Source: Chryseobacterium gilvum
GTDB taxonomy: Bacteria; Bacteroidota; Bacteroidia; Flavobacteriales; Weeksellaceae
Assembly (NCBI RefSeq): GCF_025628965.1
Contig: NZ_JAOTEN010000001.1
Location: 558,001-622,000, forward strand
DNA length: 64,000 bases
Reading direction: 5' to 3'
This document shows, piece after piece, positions 53,476-62,783 of the stretch (position 1 is its first letter; every line of letters begins with the position of its first letter). The notes under the pieces were generated by a model that did no database searches, was not told where the DNA came from, and was given only the letters and a program-made list of their open reading frames with translations. The position numbers were made by a program, and so were the translations under genes.

Positions 53476-53784
53476 TTATTTCTTTGGCGGTACAGGATCG
53501 TATCCGCTTCCGCCCCAAGGATGACATTTTAAGATCCTTTTCATTCCCAGCCAGAACCCTTTAAAAATGCCGTGCGTCTGAAGCGATTGTACCATGTAAT
53601 GAGAACAGGTGGGTTGATAACGGCAATTTTTAGGGAGTAAAGGCGAGATAAACCATTGGTAAAATTTAATGAAAATTACCAAAGGAAAAGTAATGATTTT
53701 ATTGAATGTGATACTCAAAACAGTGCAAAAATAGGGTAAAAAATTGAAAATTAGTTTAAATTTGTTATAAGTTTCAGGAAGCAA
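53476..53784 (-). CDS. yidD: Membrane protein insertion efficiency factor YidD
   Basis: Up to 102 residues. The YidD core is unmistakable: '[34 protein letters not shown]' and '[20 protein letters not shown]'. It assists YidC-mediated membrane insertion. The start is uncertain: the frame has only a TTG at 53784, giving a 20-30-residue extension with no clear homology, and another non-ATG start nearer residue 25-30 is plausible. It lies 29 bases upstream of lgt. Confidence 0.9.
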   Translation of the reverse strand: MLPETYNKFKLIFNFLPYFCTVLSITFNKIITFPLVIFIKFYQWFISPLLPKNCRYQPTCSHYMVQSLQTHGIFKGFWLGMKRILKCHPWGGSGYDPVPPKK

Positions 53785-53836
53785 TCACCAAAATTGTTTC
53801 ACTGAAAAATAATCCATCTATAGAAAAGCAGAAATT

Positions 53837-55114
53837 TTGAGCAATAATATTCCATTGGCAGAAAGACTGAGGCCCAAAACGCTGGATGAAGTTTTAGGAC
53901 AGGAACATCTTACGGGAAAAAAAGGTACCATACGGAAAATGCTGGAGAACGATTCTCTCAATTCATTAATTCTCTGGGGACCGCCGGGAACGGGTAAAAC
54001 AACTTTGGCAGAAATTATTTCGGAGCAGTCGGGTAGGAAATTTTTTAAACTTTCTGCGGTTTCTTCCGGAGTAAAAGATGTGCGGGATGTCATAGAAGAT
54101 GCCAAAAAACAAAATCTGTTTTCAGGGAAATCACCGATCTTATTTATTGATGAAATTCACCGGTTCAATAAATCTCAACAGGATTCTCTTCTTCACGCCG
54201 TAGAAAAAGGCTGGATAGTTTTGATCGGTGCTACCACAGAAAACCCCAGTTTTGAAGTTGTTTCCGCTTTGCTTTCGCGAAGCCAGGTCTATATTTTAAA
54301 AGCTTTAAGCTATGAAAAGCTTGAAGAGCTGATTGATATTGCTCTGAAAAGGTTTAATAACGATGAAAAAACTGATTTTGCAATCAAAGAAAAACAAGCT
54401 TTCATCCAGTATTCAGGGGGAGACGGGCGAAAGCTGATCAATTCTGTAGAATTGGTTTTGGGACAGTTTAAAAATTCGGCCCAAAAAGAAATTTCTGACG
54501 AAGATGTAATGTCGGTTCTTCAGGAAACGATGGCGTTGTATGATAAAAATGGCGAACAGCATTATGATATTATTTCGGCGTTTATCAAATCAATGCGCGG
54601 CAGCGATCCGAATGGAGCAGTTTACTGGCTTGCACGAATGATTGCGGGAGGTGAAGATATTAAATTTATCGCAAGGAGAATGCTTATTTTAGCTTCTGAA
54701 GACATCGGTTTAGCAAATCCCAATGCTTTGGTAATCGCAAACAGCTGTTTTCAGGCCATTAATGTGATCGGTAATCCGGAAGCAAGGATTTTGCTGAGTG
54801 AGACTGCAATTTATCTTGCCGTTTCTCCTAAAAGCAATTCTGCATACGCTGCGATTAATGAAGCACTGGCTTTTGTAAAAAAAACAGGAAATTTACCTGT
54901 TCCGCTACATTTGAGAAACGCTCCTACAAAACTGATGAAAGATCTGGATTATGGAAAAGACTACAAATATGCCCATTCCTTTGAGGGGAACTTTGTAAAT
55001 CAGGATTTTTTACCGGAAGAAATAAAGGATGTTAAACTGTATGAGCCCGGAAATAATGCTACAGAAAAAAAGATTTACGAAGAGCTAAAGAAAAAATGGA
55101 ACCATAAATATTAA
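53837..55114 (+). CDS. rarA: Replication-associated recombination protein RarA
   Basis: A 425-residue AAA+ ATPase of the clamp-loader-like family. 'NNIPLAERLRPKTLDEVLGQEHL' is the conserved N-terminus, and translation uses a TTG start at 53837 that precedes it directly; no ATG is suitable. Walker A 'GPPGTGKTT' and Walker B 'ILFIDEIHRFN' follow, then the tetramerisation domain ('SAFIKSMRGSDPNGAVYWLARMI'). It acts on stalled forks and gaps. A terminator follows at 55120. Confidence 0.95.
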   Translation: MSNNIPLAERLRPKTLDEVLGQEHLTGKKGTIRKMLENDSLNSLILWGPPGTGKTTLAEIISEQSGRKFFKLSAVSSGVKDVRDVIEDAKKQNLFSGKSPILFIDEIHRFNKSQQDSLLHAVEKGWIVLIGATTENPSFEVVSALLSRSQVYILKALSYEKLEELIDIALKRFNNDEKTDFAIKEKQAFIQYSGGDGRKLINSVELVLGQFKNSAQKEISDEDVMSVLQETMALYDKNGEQHYDIISAFIKSMRGSDPNGAVYWLARMIAGGEDIKFIARRMLILASEDIGLANPNALVIANSCFQAINVIGNPEARILLSETAIYLAVSPKSNSAYAAINEALAFVKKTGNLPVPLHLRNAPTKLMKDLDYGKDYKYAHSFEGNFVNQDFLPEEIKDVKLYEPGNNATEKKIYEELKKKWNHKY

Positions 55115-55119
55115 AAAAT

Positions 55120-55150
55120 AAGCGGATACCTTACTTCAGCATCCGCTTTT
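55120..55150. terminator. Terminator after rarA
   Basis: AAGCGGAT (55120-55127) and ATCCGCTT (55141-55148) pair, followed by T on the plus strand and by a T-rich minus-strand tract. It serves rarA and possibly the convergent gene ending at 55163. Confidence 0.7.
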
Positions 55151-55162
55151 TATAGTGTATTA

Positions 55163-55597
55163 TTAGTTTTGAGTAGTTGTGACAAAAAGCGTCTTTTTGC
55201 CGTTATAGTCTTTTACTTCCTGCTTTACAAGCATATCTGAGTAAATTTTAGCTTCAGGAGAAAACTCATATCCTTCAATAAATACCGTATTATCTTTCGG
55301 CAAACCGTACTGCTCATTAAGCTGGCTGATTTTCATGGTATCTAAAGGACCGAAGTTTTTCTTAAACTTTACTTCAGCAAGGCCGTTTTCTGAAAGATAT
55401 CCGAATTTTTTTAAATTTTGAGGCAGATTTGCAGAAGTTTTAAAAACATTTACACTCTGGATAAATTCTTTTTTAGCGTCAAACATCGCTACAGTTCCTA
55501 CAGCATCACCGGAAACAGCAAACTTCACATTAGGATTTTTCTGAGCAAACAATACTGCAGATGCGAAGATGAATAAAGAGTATAGAATTTTTTTCAT
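55163..55597 (-). CDS. Exported hypothetical protein
   Basis: About 144 residues from ATG 55597 (another ATG two codons earlier is less likely). A signal peptide ends at 'AVLFAQ'. The mature part is small and beta-rich, with 'VAMFDAKKEFIQSVNVFKTSANLPQNLKKFGYLSENGL'. No domain recognised and no neighbours on the same strand in close range. Probably periplasmic. Confidence 0.75.
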   Translation of the reverse strand: MKKILYSLFIFASAVLFAQKNPNVKFAVSGDAVGTVAMFDAKKEFIQSVNVFKTSANLPQNLKKFGYLSENGLAEVKFKKNFGPLDTMKISQLNEQYGLPKDNTVFIEGYEFSPEAKIYSDMLVKQEVKDYNGKKTLFVTTTQN

Positions 55598-55764
55598 AAT
55601 CAAAAATATAAGTGTTAAAAACTGGATAAATATACTTATTTTTTATAAAAGTCCAATGAAAATTTAAATAAAGTTATATAATCACGAATATTAATGTGAT
55701 GTTGTCAATGCAAATAAAATTTCAAGCTGCAAATATTCCGTATACAATTAATTTTCATATTAAA

Positions 55765-56172
55765 TTACATCCAGTTTTTTTCAATGAGTTCCATTAAAAA
55801 TTGGGGACATTTGATCACTCTATTGGTTTGAGCATCCAAAAAAAACAGCGTAGTGGAAGCTTCCGTAATTTTTACTTTCTGCTCATTATAAATTTCATAT
55901 TCAAACTCAATCCGTACTCCCGGGATTTTTTTTACATACGTGTGGATTTCTAATTTTTGATCATACAGAGCTGGTTTTAAATACTTAATATTGTATTCGG
56001 AGACAGGAAGCCAAATTCCGGATCTTTCAATCTCATCATATGATATTCCGATGCTTCTGAAAAGTTCCACGCGGCCAATTTCAAAATACTCGGCGTAGTT
56101 GCCGTAATAGACGTATTTCATAGGGTCTGTTTCAGCGTAACGTACTCTTAATGTGTGAGTTGTGTGTATCAT
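55765..56172 (-). CDS. Acyl-CoA thioesterase, 4HBT/YbgC-like
   Basis: About 135 residues from ATG 56172; a longer frame begins at 56226 but lacks homology. 'LRVRYAETDPMKYVYYGNYAEYFEIGRVELFRSIG' carries the 4-hydroxybenzoyl-CoA thioesterase active-site Asp (in 'AETDPM') and the following conserved Y-x-N-Y helix. Members hydrolyse short acyl-CoA or acyl-ACP. Divergent from dnaA; there is no tol-pal cluster as in enteric YbgC. Confidence 0.88.
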   Translation of the reverse strand: MIHTTHTLRVRYAETDPMKYVYYGNYAEYFEIGRVELFRSIGISYDEIERSGIWLPVSEYNIKYLKPALYDQKLEIHTYVKKIPGVRIEFEYEIYNEQKVKITEASTTLFFLDAQTNRVIKCPQFLMELIEKNWM

Positions 56173-56306
56173 GTTAAGTTTTAAATTATACATACAAATA
56201 TATTTTTTAATAATCAATACCTGCAAAATTTTTTTTTAAAATTAAAAAAGATGACCTTTGTCTTCCCCGTAAAAAGAATAACCATAAAATTAATCAGAGC
56301 GTAAAA

Positions 56307-57761
56307 ATGAATGAAAATTTAATGACGATATGGCAGAAATGCCTTCAGTTTATGCGAGATAATTTAAACGCAGCTGAAGACAATTCTGATCTTAAAAAGC
56401 TTGAAAAGTCTTTCGATTTACTGTTTGATAAAGTACAGCCGGTTTCTCTGGTTGACCACAATCTTACTTTAATGGTACCGAGTGATTTTTATAAAGAATA
56501 TATTGAAGATAATTATCTGTCGTTACTTTCTGCTGCTCTGAAAAAAAACTTTGGGAAAGGGGTAAAACTTTGGTATTCTGTAATGGAAAATAAACCGAAT
56601 GGTTTAGAAAAGCCCGTTACCATGAATATGAAAGGAAAAACAGTTCCTACACCAAAAATGCAGGAAACCATGCCGCAGGGTTTTTCATCCAACATTGTCA
56701 ATCCGTTTGTGGTTCCGGGAATCAAAAAAGTAAACATTGATTCTAATCTTAAAGCAGACTTTTCTTTTGATAATTATGTAGAAGGAGAAAGCAATAAATT
56801 TGCTTCAACTGTAGCGAGATCTATTGCCAAAAGACCCGGCGCAACTGCTTTCAACCCTTTGTTTCTCTATGGCGGTTATGGAGTAGGAAAAACGCATTTG
56901 GGACAGGCTGTAGGATTAGAAGTTAAAAATCAGTTTCCCGATAAGGTAGTTCTTTATCTATCTTCAGAAAAATTTATCCAGCAGTTTATTTCTTCTGCGA
57001 AAGCTCATAAACAGACAGAATTTGCCAATTTTTATCAAATGGTTGATGTTTTAATCATTGATGATATTCAGTTTCTTTCAGGAAAATCGGCAACTCAGGA
57101 CAGCTTTTTCCATATTTTTGATTATCTCCACCAAAATGGAAAGCAGATTATCTTAACTTCAGATAAAGCACCTGTAGATATTATGGATATTCAGGACAGA
57201 ATTGTTTCCCGTTTCAAATGGGGCCTTTCTGCAGAAATCAAATCTCCGGATCTGGATACCCGTAAAAGGATTATTGTTGATAAATTGAGCAGAGACGGAA
57301 TTGTTTTAACTGAAGATATGCTTGATTTTCTTGCTGCTGAAGCAAAAACCAATGTAAGAGAGCTTATCGGGGTAATCAATTCTGTTATTGCGTATTCTAC
57401 GATTTATAAGTCTGATCTCAGCCTTGAATTATTGAAAGAAACCATCAGTAAAATTGCTGCCAATCAGAAAAAAATCATCAATATCCCTTATATTCAGGAA
57501 GTGGTGTGCGATTATTTCGGGATCAAAAGAGAGCAGCTTTTATCGAAAACCAGAAAAAGAGAAATTGCCCTTCCGAGACAGCTGGCTATGTATTTTGCCA
57601 AAGAATTTACCAACGCGACATTCACGAAGATCGGTGAAGAAATGGGAGGGAAAGACCATTCCACAGTGATGTATGCCTGTGAAACGATTAAGGATGTCTC
57701 GAAAATTGATAAGGAAGTCAAAAAATATGTCAAAGAACTGACAGAAAAGATCAAACATTAA
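56307..57761 (+). CDS. dnaA: Chromosomal replication initiator DnaA
   Basis: A 484-residue AAA+ initiator. Domain I is at 1-90, a flexible linker at 95-145, and the ATPase domain begins at about 150 with Walker A 'GGYGVGKTHL' (189-198) and Walker B 'VLIIDDIQFL'. Domain IV ends with the DnaA signature 'MGGKDHSTVMYACETI'. I cannot recognise a cluster of TTATnCACA boxes in either flank, so oriC is probably elsewhere, as often in Bacteroidota. A terminator follows. Confidence 0.97.
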   Translation: MNENLMTIWQKCLQFMRDNLNAAEDNSDLKKLEKSFDLLFDKVQPVSLVDHNLTLMVPSDFYKEYIEDNYLSLLSAALKKNFGKGVKLWYSVMENKPNGLEKPVTMNMKGKTVPTPKMQETMPQGFSSNIVNPFVVPGIKKVNIDSNLKADFSFDNYVEGESNKFASTVARSIAKRPGATAFNPLFLYGGYGVGKTHLGQAVGLEVKNQFPDKVVLYLSSEKFIQQFISSAKAHKQTEFANFYQMVDVLIIDDIQFLSGKSATQDSFFHIFDYLHQNGKQIILTSDKAPVDIMDIQDRIVSRFKWGLSAEIKSPDLDTRKRIIVDKLSRDGIVLTEDMLDFLAAEAKTNVRELIGVINSVIAYSTIYKSDLSLELLKETISKIAANQKKIINIPYIQEVVCDYFGIKREQLLSKTRKREIALPRQLAMYFAKEFTNATFTKIGEEMGGKDHSTVMYACETIKDVSKIDKEVKKYVKELTEKIKH

Positions 57762-57783
57762 AAATCAATTTGTAGAATATATA

Positions 57784-57813
57784 AATGAAGGATAATTTTA
57801 TTCTTCATTTTTT
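57784..57813 (+). terminator. dnaA terminator
   Basis: AATGAAG and CTTCATT (57784-57790, 57803-57809) pair and are followed by T5, 22 bases after the dnaA stop. Confidence 0.7.
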
Positions 57814-57872
57814 TATTTAGTTTTGTCAATTCAAATATTGAAATTCTAAGAATTATTTCAAATTTAAATGAT

Positions 57873-58328
57873 ATGAAAATACTGATGGTTTGCCTGGGAA
57901 ATATCTGCAGAAGCCCTTTAGCAGAAGGTATCCTGGAAACCAAGCTTACGGAAGGCCATGTTGTAGATTCCGCGGGAACAATTTCGCAGCATGAGGGTGA
58001 ACATCCGGATCCAAGAGCAATAAAAACGGCTGCCCATCATCATATTGATATTTCAAAACAGAGATCAAGACCCATTACGAGCTTAGATCTTGAACGTTTT
58101 GATAAAATTTACTGTATGGATATTGATGTGTACGAGGATGTCATTTCAAAAGCTAAAAATGAAGAACAGCGCCAAAAGATTTCATTATTTCTTGAAGTTT
58201 TGGGAGATCATGAAAATGCTGAAGTTCCAGATCCGTATTGGGGCGATATGAGCGATTTCGAAAATGTATTTCAGCTTCTCGATCAAGGCTGTACCCTGAT
58301 TGCTAAACAAATAATCAATGATCAATAA
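57873..58328 (+). CDS. Low-molecular-weight protein tyrosine phosphatase
   Basis: A 151-residue enzyme. The P-loop 'VCLGNICRSPLAEG' gives the C-x5-R-S nucleophile set (Cys7, Arg13), and the general acid Asp is in 'VPDPYWGD'. The substrate is unknown; in Gram-negatives these often act on exopolysaccharide kinases, but no such gene is nearby. It probably starts a short unit with the downstream methyltransferase. Confidence 0.94.
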   Translation: MKILMVCLGNICRSPLAEGILETKLTEGHVVDSAGTISQHEGEHPDPRAIKTAAHHHIDISKQRSRPITSLDLERFDKIYCMDIDVYEDVISKAKNEEQRQKISLFLEVLGDHENAEVPDPYWGDMSDFENVFQLLDQGCTLIAKQIINDQ

Positions 58329-58355
58329 TCCTTCACCCTAATAATTCATCATAAA

Positions 58356-59054
58356 ATGCTTTTTCTACTTCCAGCGTACCTTTCAGAAAATACTCCGGTC
58401 AGTCATTTTTCTCCGATATTGAAAGAATATATCATGCAGACCGATTATTTTTTTGTCGAAAATGAAAAAACGGCGAGAAAAGTCATCAAATTTTTTGCCC
58501 CTGACAAAAAACAGTCTGATCTGAAGCTTTTTGTTTTAGATAAATATACTGAAAACGCAGACATCAAAGAAGCTCAGGACAGGATGCTCAACGGCCAGGA
58601 TTTTGGGCTGCTTTCCGAAGCAGGTCTTCCTTGTATTGCAGATCCGGGAAATTTGGTGGTAAAATGGTGTCACGAAAAAAACATCAGGGTAATTCCTTTT
58701 TCCGGGCCATCATCAATCATTCTAGCATTAATTTCAAGCGGTTTCAACGGTCAGGAATTTACGTTTAACGGCTATTTACCTATTGATAAAACTGAAAAAA
58801 AGAAGCAAATTCTGAATCTTGAAAGTACGCTTCAAAAAACAGGTTATTCACAGATTTTCATGGAAACACCATATCGAAACAATGTTCTTTTTGAAGATTT
58901 ATGCAAGTTTCTTTCGCCCAATACCAAATTGTGCATTGCGGCCAATATTGATGATCCTGAACATGAATTTATTAAAACGTTAGCAATCAAAGACTGGCAA
59001 AAAAAGAAACCGGAACTTCATAAAATTCCTGCCGTATTTGTTTTGGGAAAATAA
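58356..59054 (+). CDS. SAM-dependent tetrapyrrole-methylase-fold methyltransferase, RsmI-like
   Basis: A 232-residue protein of the RsmI superfamily. 'GLLSEAGLPCIADPG' corresponds to the RsmI signature ('SDAGTPxISDPG') and 'PFSGPSSIILALISSGF' to the following conserved block, and 'ETPYRNNVLFEDL' is also shared. It lacks the N-terminal part of true RsmI, whose start has a glycine-rich loop. It likely methylates RNA or another small target; whether it is the C1402 2'-O enzyme is open. It is 27 bases after the phosphatase gene. Confidence 0.85.
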   Translation: MLFLLPAYLSENTPVSHFSPILKEYIMQTDYFFVENEKTARKVIKFFAPDKKQSDLKLFVLDKYTENADIKEAQDRMLNGQDFGLLSEAGLPCIADPGNLVVKWCHEKNIRVIPFSGPSSIILALISSGFNGQEFTFNGYLPIDKTEKKKQILNLESTLQKTGYSQIFMETPYRNNVLFEDLCKFLSPNTKLCIAANIDDPEHEFIKTLAIKDWQKKKPELHKIPAVFVLGK

Positions 59055-59153
59055 TAGAAATATTAGAAATAAATTGTTTTTCAATAGTTTAACAGTTGTT
59101 AACTCACGGTTTGCATGCTAATTGACTTATAGTATTACTTAAAATAATAAATT

Positions 59154-59531
59154 ATGTCTGATAAAAAATTAGCAGGACTTTGGGTTGATACTCATAAAGC
59201 TGTAGTCGTAAAAAATCATGATGCGCAAAATGCATTTAAATTTTTTCTATGCAGTCCTGTAAAAGCAGTAATTCAACATGGGAACTCAAGTGAAAATGCC
59301 GGAAATAATGCTGAACAAACCAATAAAACCAAATTCTTTAAAGAAATCGAGCATCTTCTTACCAATTCGCAGGAAGTCTTTATTACAGGACCCGGAACTA
59401 TTCAGGAAGAACTCAAACATTATCTTCACGATACAGCTCAGTTCAAAGATCTGAACATTACTCTGGAATCGTCACAACAAATGTCTGACGAACAGGTACT
59501 GGAAATGGTTAAAACACATTTTAACGCTTAA
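59154..59531 (+). CDS. Hypothetical protein, eRF1 domain 3-like
   Basis: A 125-residue cytoplasmic protein. 'LAGLWVDTHKAVVVK', a gap, then 'VFITGPGTIQEELKHYLHD' resembles the last domain of eukaryotic/archaeal eRF1 and Dom34 and the bacterial host-attachment (baeRF) relatives, where a TGPG turn begins a helix. The resemblance is by eye. If right it would be a stand-alone ribosome-associated or RNA-binding domain. Strong terminator downstream at 59536. Confidence 0.65.
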   Translation: MSDKKLAGLWVDTHKAVVVKNHDAQNAFKFFLCSPVKAVIQHGNSSENAGNNAEQTNKTKFFKEIEHLLTNSQEVFITGPGTIQEELKHYLHDTAQFKDLNITLESSQQMSDEQVLEMVKTHFNA

Positions 59532-59535
59532 ATAT

Positions 59536-59568
59536 AAAATCCGCATTTCAACTGAAGTGCGGATTTTT
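59536..59568 (+). terminator. Terminator after the eRF1-like gene
   Basis: AAAATCCGCATTTC pairs with GAAGTGCGGATTTT (one G-U) around a 4-base loop, followed by T8. It starts five bases after the stop codon. Confidence 0.87.
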
Positions 59569-59632
59569 TTTGTCTGTATCTACCTTGACGTGCGTTGAGC
59601 ATTTATTGATCAATTTTTTTTATTTTTAATAG

Positions 59633-60700
59633 ATGAAAAACAATCTTTTAGCAATCATATTTTTCCCTGTTTTATTTTTAGGCCAGCAAGTTCCGAAGCT
59701 GACGGATGAAATGGCTTTACAATTATCTGAAAAGCCGCTTCATTGCATCAATCAGGAATACCCGAATAAAACCGCACACATCATTAATAATGAAAATGAA
59801 GTTTCTTTAAGTCCAAAAAATTTACATCCTACTTTTTACGGATGTTTCGACTGGCATAGCTCTGTTCATGGGCATTGGATGTTGCTAAGGCTTTTAAAAA
59901 CAAAACCGGGCCTTTCTAATGCGAAAGACATTGAAAATATTCTTGATGAATCTTTCCAGAAAGAAAAATTACAGGCTGAAGCCGATTATTTTACAAAATA
60001 TCAATTAACCACTACTTTCGAAAGAACGTATGGATGGGCATGGATATTAAAACTGGACGAAGAACTCATAACCTGGAATCATCCGAAAGCCAAAATATGG
60101 CACCAGAATCTGAAACCGCTTACTGATAAAATTTTAAATTCCTGGAAAACCTATTTACCGAAACAAACGTATCCTAACAGAACCGGTGTACATCCCAATA
60201 CTGCTTTCGCAATGGCTTTTGCGCTTGATTGGGCAAGAGCAGGTGCAGATCATGATTTTGAAAATCAGCTCATCGAAAAGGCAAAATATTTTTATCTTGG
60301 TAACACAAAAACACCGGCCTATCTGGAACCGGACGGATCAGATTTTTTCTCTCCCAGCTTAGAGATTGCCGATCTTATGCGAAGAGTTCTTCCGCAAAAA
60401 GAATTTGTACAGTGGCTCGACAGGTTTTACGAAAAAAGAAGCCTTGAGAATATCAGTAAAATTCCGGTAGTGAGTGATTTGAGCGATTATCAGACGGTGC
60501 ATTTGGTGGGCCTTTCTTTTTCAAAAGCATGGTGTATGAAAGGGATTGCAAAATCACTTCCTGATCGTCACCCGCTGAAAAAAGATTTTCAAAAGTCAGC
60601 CGATATATTTTTATCAAATGCGTTGCCTTTATTGTTTCAGGGGAATTACGGCGGTGATCATTGGCTGGCAAGTTTTGCCATCTACGCGCTGGAGGATTAA
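59633..60700 (+). CDS. Exported DUF2891 protein
   Basis: A 355-residue protein with a signal peptide ('PVLFLGQQ'). The DUF2891 pattern is clear: 'LHPTFYGCFDWHSSVHGHWML' and 'TFERTYGWAWILKLDEEL', plus 'RTGVHPNTAFAMAFALDWAR' and 'YLEPDGSDFFSPSLEIADLMRR'. The fold is probably an alpha-helical toroid like glycosidase-related enzymes, with unknown substrate. It ends with a four-base convergent overlap with the DUF962 gene. Confidence 0.88.
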   Translation: MKNNLLAIIFFPVLFLGQQVPKLTDEMALQLSEKPLHCINQEYPNKTAHIINNENEVSLSPKNLHPTFYGCFDWHSSVHGHWMLLRLLKTKPGLSNAKDIENILDESFQKEKLQAEADYFTKYQLTTTFERTYGWAWILKLDEELITWNHPKAKIWHQNLKPLTDKILNSWKTYLPKQTYPNRTGVHPNTAFAMAFALDWARAGADHDFENQLIEKAKYFYLGNTKTPAYLEPDGSDFFSPSLEIADLMRRVLPQKEFVQWLDRFYEKRSLENISKIPVVSDLSDYQTVHLVGLSFSKAWCMKGIAKSLPDRHPLKKDFQKSADIFLSNALPLLFQGNYGGDHWLASFAIYALED

Positions 60701-61167
60701 TATTTTATTCCTGCTTTTTTTAGGATGAAACTTAAAAGCCAGATAGGTCCTATCAAAAGGAATTGAAGATCTTTAAGGAAAGAAGGCTTTTTACCTTCGA
60801 TTTTATGACCCACAAACTGTAAAATCCAGGTAATTATAAACACTGAAAGAAAAACAATCCATGATTGTCTGACATGAATGTTAACTGAATAAATAAAATA
60901 CTCCATCAGAAGCATCACAAAAAACATGATTAAACTGATTAACAGGGAAAGCCTTGCGTAAAAAATGCTGACGAGAATAATGGCGATAAGACTTACAATA
61001 CTCATACAGCCAAAATATGAAATACAGAAATGGGGTGCAGGAATAAGGGAGATAAACCCTAAAATAGTCCAGAAAATTAACGGTACACAGATCCAGTGAA
61101 TGAGTTTATTGGTTGAATTGCGGTGACTTTCAGCATACTCTGCAAAAAGTAAATCTATTTTTCTCAT
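60697..61167 (-). CDS. DUF962/Mpo1-like membrane protein
   Basis: About 156 residues from ATG 61167 (three residues shorter than the longest frame). Four hydrophobic segments and the conserved histidines in 'YAESHRNSTNKLIHWICVPLIF' and 'QFVGHKIEGKKPSFLKDLQFLLIGPIW' match DUF962. Yeast Mpo1 in this family is an Fe(II) dioxygenase that alpha-oxidises 2-hydroxy fatty acids, plausible in a sphingolipid-making bacterium. The enzymatic role here is inferred. Confidence 0.88.
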   Translation of the reverse strand: MRKIDLLFAEYAESHRNSTNKLIHWICVPLIFWTILGFISLIPAPHFCISYFGCMSIVSLIAIILVSIFYARLSLLISLIMFFVMLLMEYFIYSVNIHVRQSWIVFLSVFIITWILQFVGHKIEGKKPSFLKDLQFLLIGPIWLLSFILKKAGIKY

Positions 61168-61206
61168 GGTTAACATTAATAATAACGAATTTAAATAAAA
61201 TTTTTG

Positions 61207-61253
61207 AAAAAAAGAAAGTGTAAATCTCTCTAAATCTGAGGATTTACACTTTC
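61207..61253. terminator. Bidirectional terminator before the ATPase gene's end
   Basis: GAAAGTGTAAATC (61214-61226) and GATTTACACTTTC (61241-61253) form a 13-bp perfect stem with a 14-base loop; on the minus strand it is followed by a T7-rich tract. It ends the ATPase transcript. Confidence 0.82.
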
Positions 61254-61276
61254 ATATAGCTGTAATTCTGCTTTAT

Positions 61277-62731
61277 CTAATTTCGTAAAAACTGTCCGAT
61301 CCCTGCAGAATCAAATGTGTAGGCCGTGGAATTTTCAGATTTATCTAACTTTTTACTAATCGTTAATGCCCATAAAACCAGTTCTTTACAGAAATTCTGA
61401 TCTTCTGTACCTAAGCCGGAAGCATTTTCTTCTACAATGGTGGTTAATGGAGTAATACGTTCCAGTTTTTTGTAGAATTCCTCATCAGTATCGGTATAAT
61501 TAAGTTCAAGCTGGTTTTTATTAAACCATTTGATCAGATCAGTATAGGGCGTTTTGATCCCTTCTTTATCTAATTTTGAGATTCGCGGGAATATGCTTTC
61601 AAACTGGGTCATTACCGCTTTGTCGATCAATATTTTCGCTACGTAATCTGCACCTTCCTGTTCCCCTTCATAAACGAGCTCAATTTTTCCTGTGATGGAG
61701 GGAATTACAGACATAAAATCAAGCAGTCGAACGGTGGTTTTTTCAGTATCGGTTTCAATCAGACGAAGTTTTGCCGCAGCAACCAGGTTTTCCATAGCAC
61801 TGATGGTTAATCTTGCACTCACTCCGCTTTTCGCGTCTACATATTCACTTTCACGTGCTGCGAAAGCCACTTCTTCCAAAAGATTTTTTGCCAGGTCAGG
61901 AATCTGTATCTGGGAACGGTCTTCAGCAGAAATCGCAGCTTCCTGCTCAGTAATCTGTTTTGCCAAAGCAATCGTTTTCGGATAATGCGTAAAAATCTGT
62001 GACCCGATTCTGTCTTTCAGAGGTGTTACAATACTTCCACGGTTGGTATAATCTTCCGGATTGGCTGTGAATACAAACTGAATATCCAACGGCATTCTTA
62101 GCTGAAACCCACGGATCTGAATATCACCTTCCTGCAGAATATTAAACAGAGAAACCTGAATTCTTGCCTGTAAATCGGGTAATTCGTTCAACACAAAAAT
62201 TGAGCGGTTGGCTCTGGGAATCATCCCGTAATGCAGGACTCTTTCGTCAGAATAGGGTAATTTTAAAGTGGCTGCTTTGATGGGATCAATGTCTCCAATT
62301 AAATCGGCAACGTTTACATCCGGAGTGGCCAGTTTTTCAAAGAAACGGTTGGAGCGGTGCACCCAGGAAATCGGTGTTTCATCTCCTAATTCTGCGATAA
62401 GATCTCTCGCAAATTTTGAAATCGGCTGAAAAGGGCTGTCATTGATCTCGGAACCTTTTACAACCGGCATATATTCGTCTAAAAGATTCACCATGCTTCT
62501 TGCGATTCTGGTTTTTGCCTGACCGCGCAATCCTAATAAATTGATGTGATGACCGGCAAGAATTGCTTTCTTCAGTTGAGGAACGACGGAGTCTTCATAT
62601 CCCCAAAGTCCTTCAAATACAGGTTCTTTCGCTTTAATTTTTGCAATTAAATTGGCCTGAATTTCCTGATTAATGGTTTTATCGGTATATCCTGATTTTT
62701 TTAGTTCTTTGAATGTTGTATCGTTTTTCAT
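61277..62731 (-). CDS. AAA+ ATPase of the MoxR / magnesium-chelatase type
   Basis: About 484 residues from ATG 62731; an earlier in-frame ATG at 62764 adds an unlikely 11 residues. The nucleotide loop is 'LLGLRGQAKTRIARSMVNLLDEY', a relaxed Walker A, then 'SIFVLNELPDLQARIQVSLFNILQEGD' (Walker B and sensor region) and 'FVFTANPEDYTNRGSIVTPLKDRIGSQIFTHYP'. This matches ChlI/BchI-like and MoxR ATPases that work with a VWA protein, and such a gene lies upstream at 63261. Chaperone or chelatase role not resolved. Confidence 0.88.
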   Translation of the reverse strand: MKNDTTFKELKKSGYTDKTINQEIQANLIAKIKAKEPVFEGLWGYEDSVVPQLKKAILAGHHINLLGLRGQAKTRIARSMVNLLDEYMPVVKGSEINDSPFQPISKFARDLIAELGDETPISWVHRSNRFFEKLATPDVNVADLIGDIDPIKAATLKLPYSDERVLHYGMIPRANRSIFVLNELPDLQARIQVSLFNILQEGDIQIRGFQLRMPLDIQFVFTANPEDYTNRGSIVTPLKDRIGSQIFTHYPKTIALAKQITEQEAAISAEDRSQIQIPDLAKNLLEEVAFAARESEYVDAKSGVSARLTISAMENLVAAAKLRLIETDTEKTTVRLLDFMSVIPSITGKIELVYEGEQEGADYVAKILIDKAVMTQFESIFPRISKLDKEGIKTPYTDLIKWFNKNQLELNYTDTDEEFYKKLERITPLTTIVEENASGLGTEDQNFCKELVLWALTISKKLDKSENSTAYTFDSAGIGQFLRN

Positions 62732-62783
62732 TTGTTTAATGATGTAATTATTTTTGTATTGCATTATTTGCTGATATATTTTT

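Noticed and set aside
56227..57900. Possible oriC next to dnaA
   Set aside because: I looked for clusters of TTATnCACA boxes and AT-rich unwinding repeats in both flanks of dnaA and recognise none; the flanks are short and hold a promoter region and a terminator.
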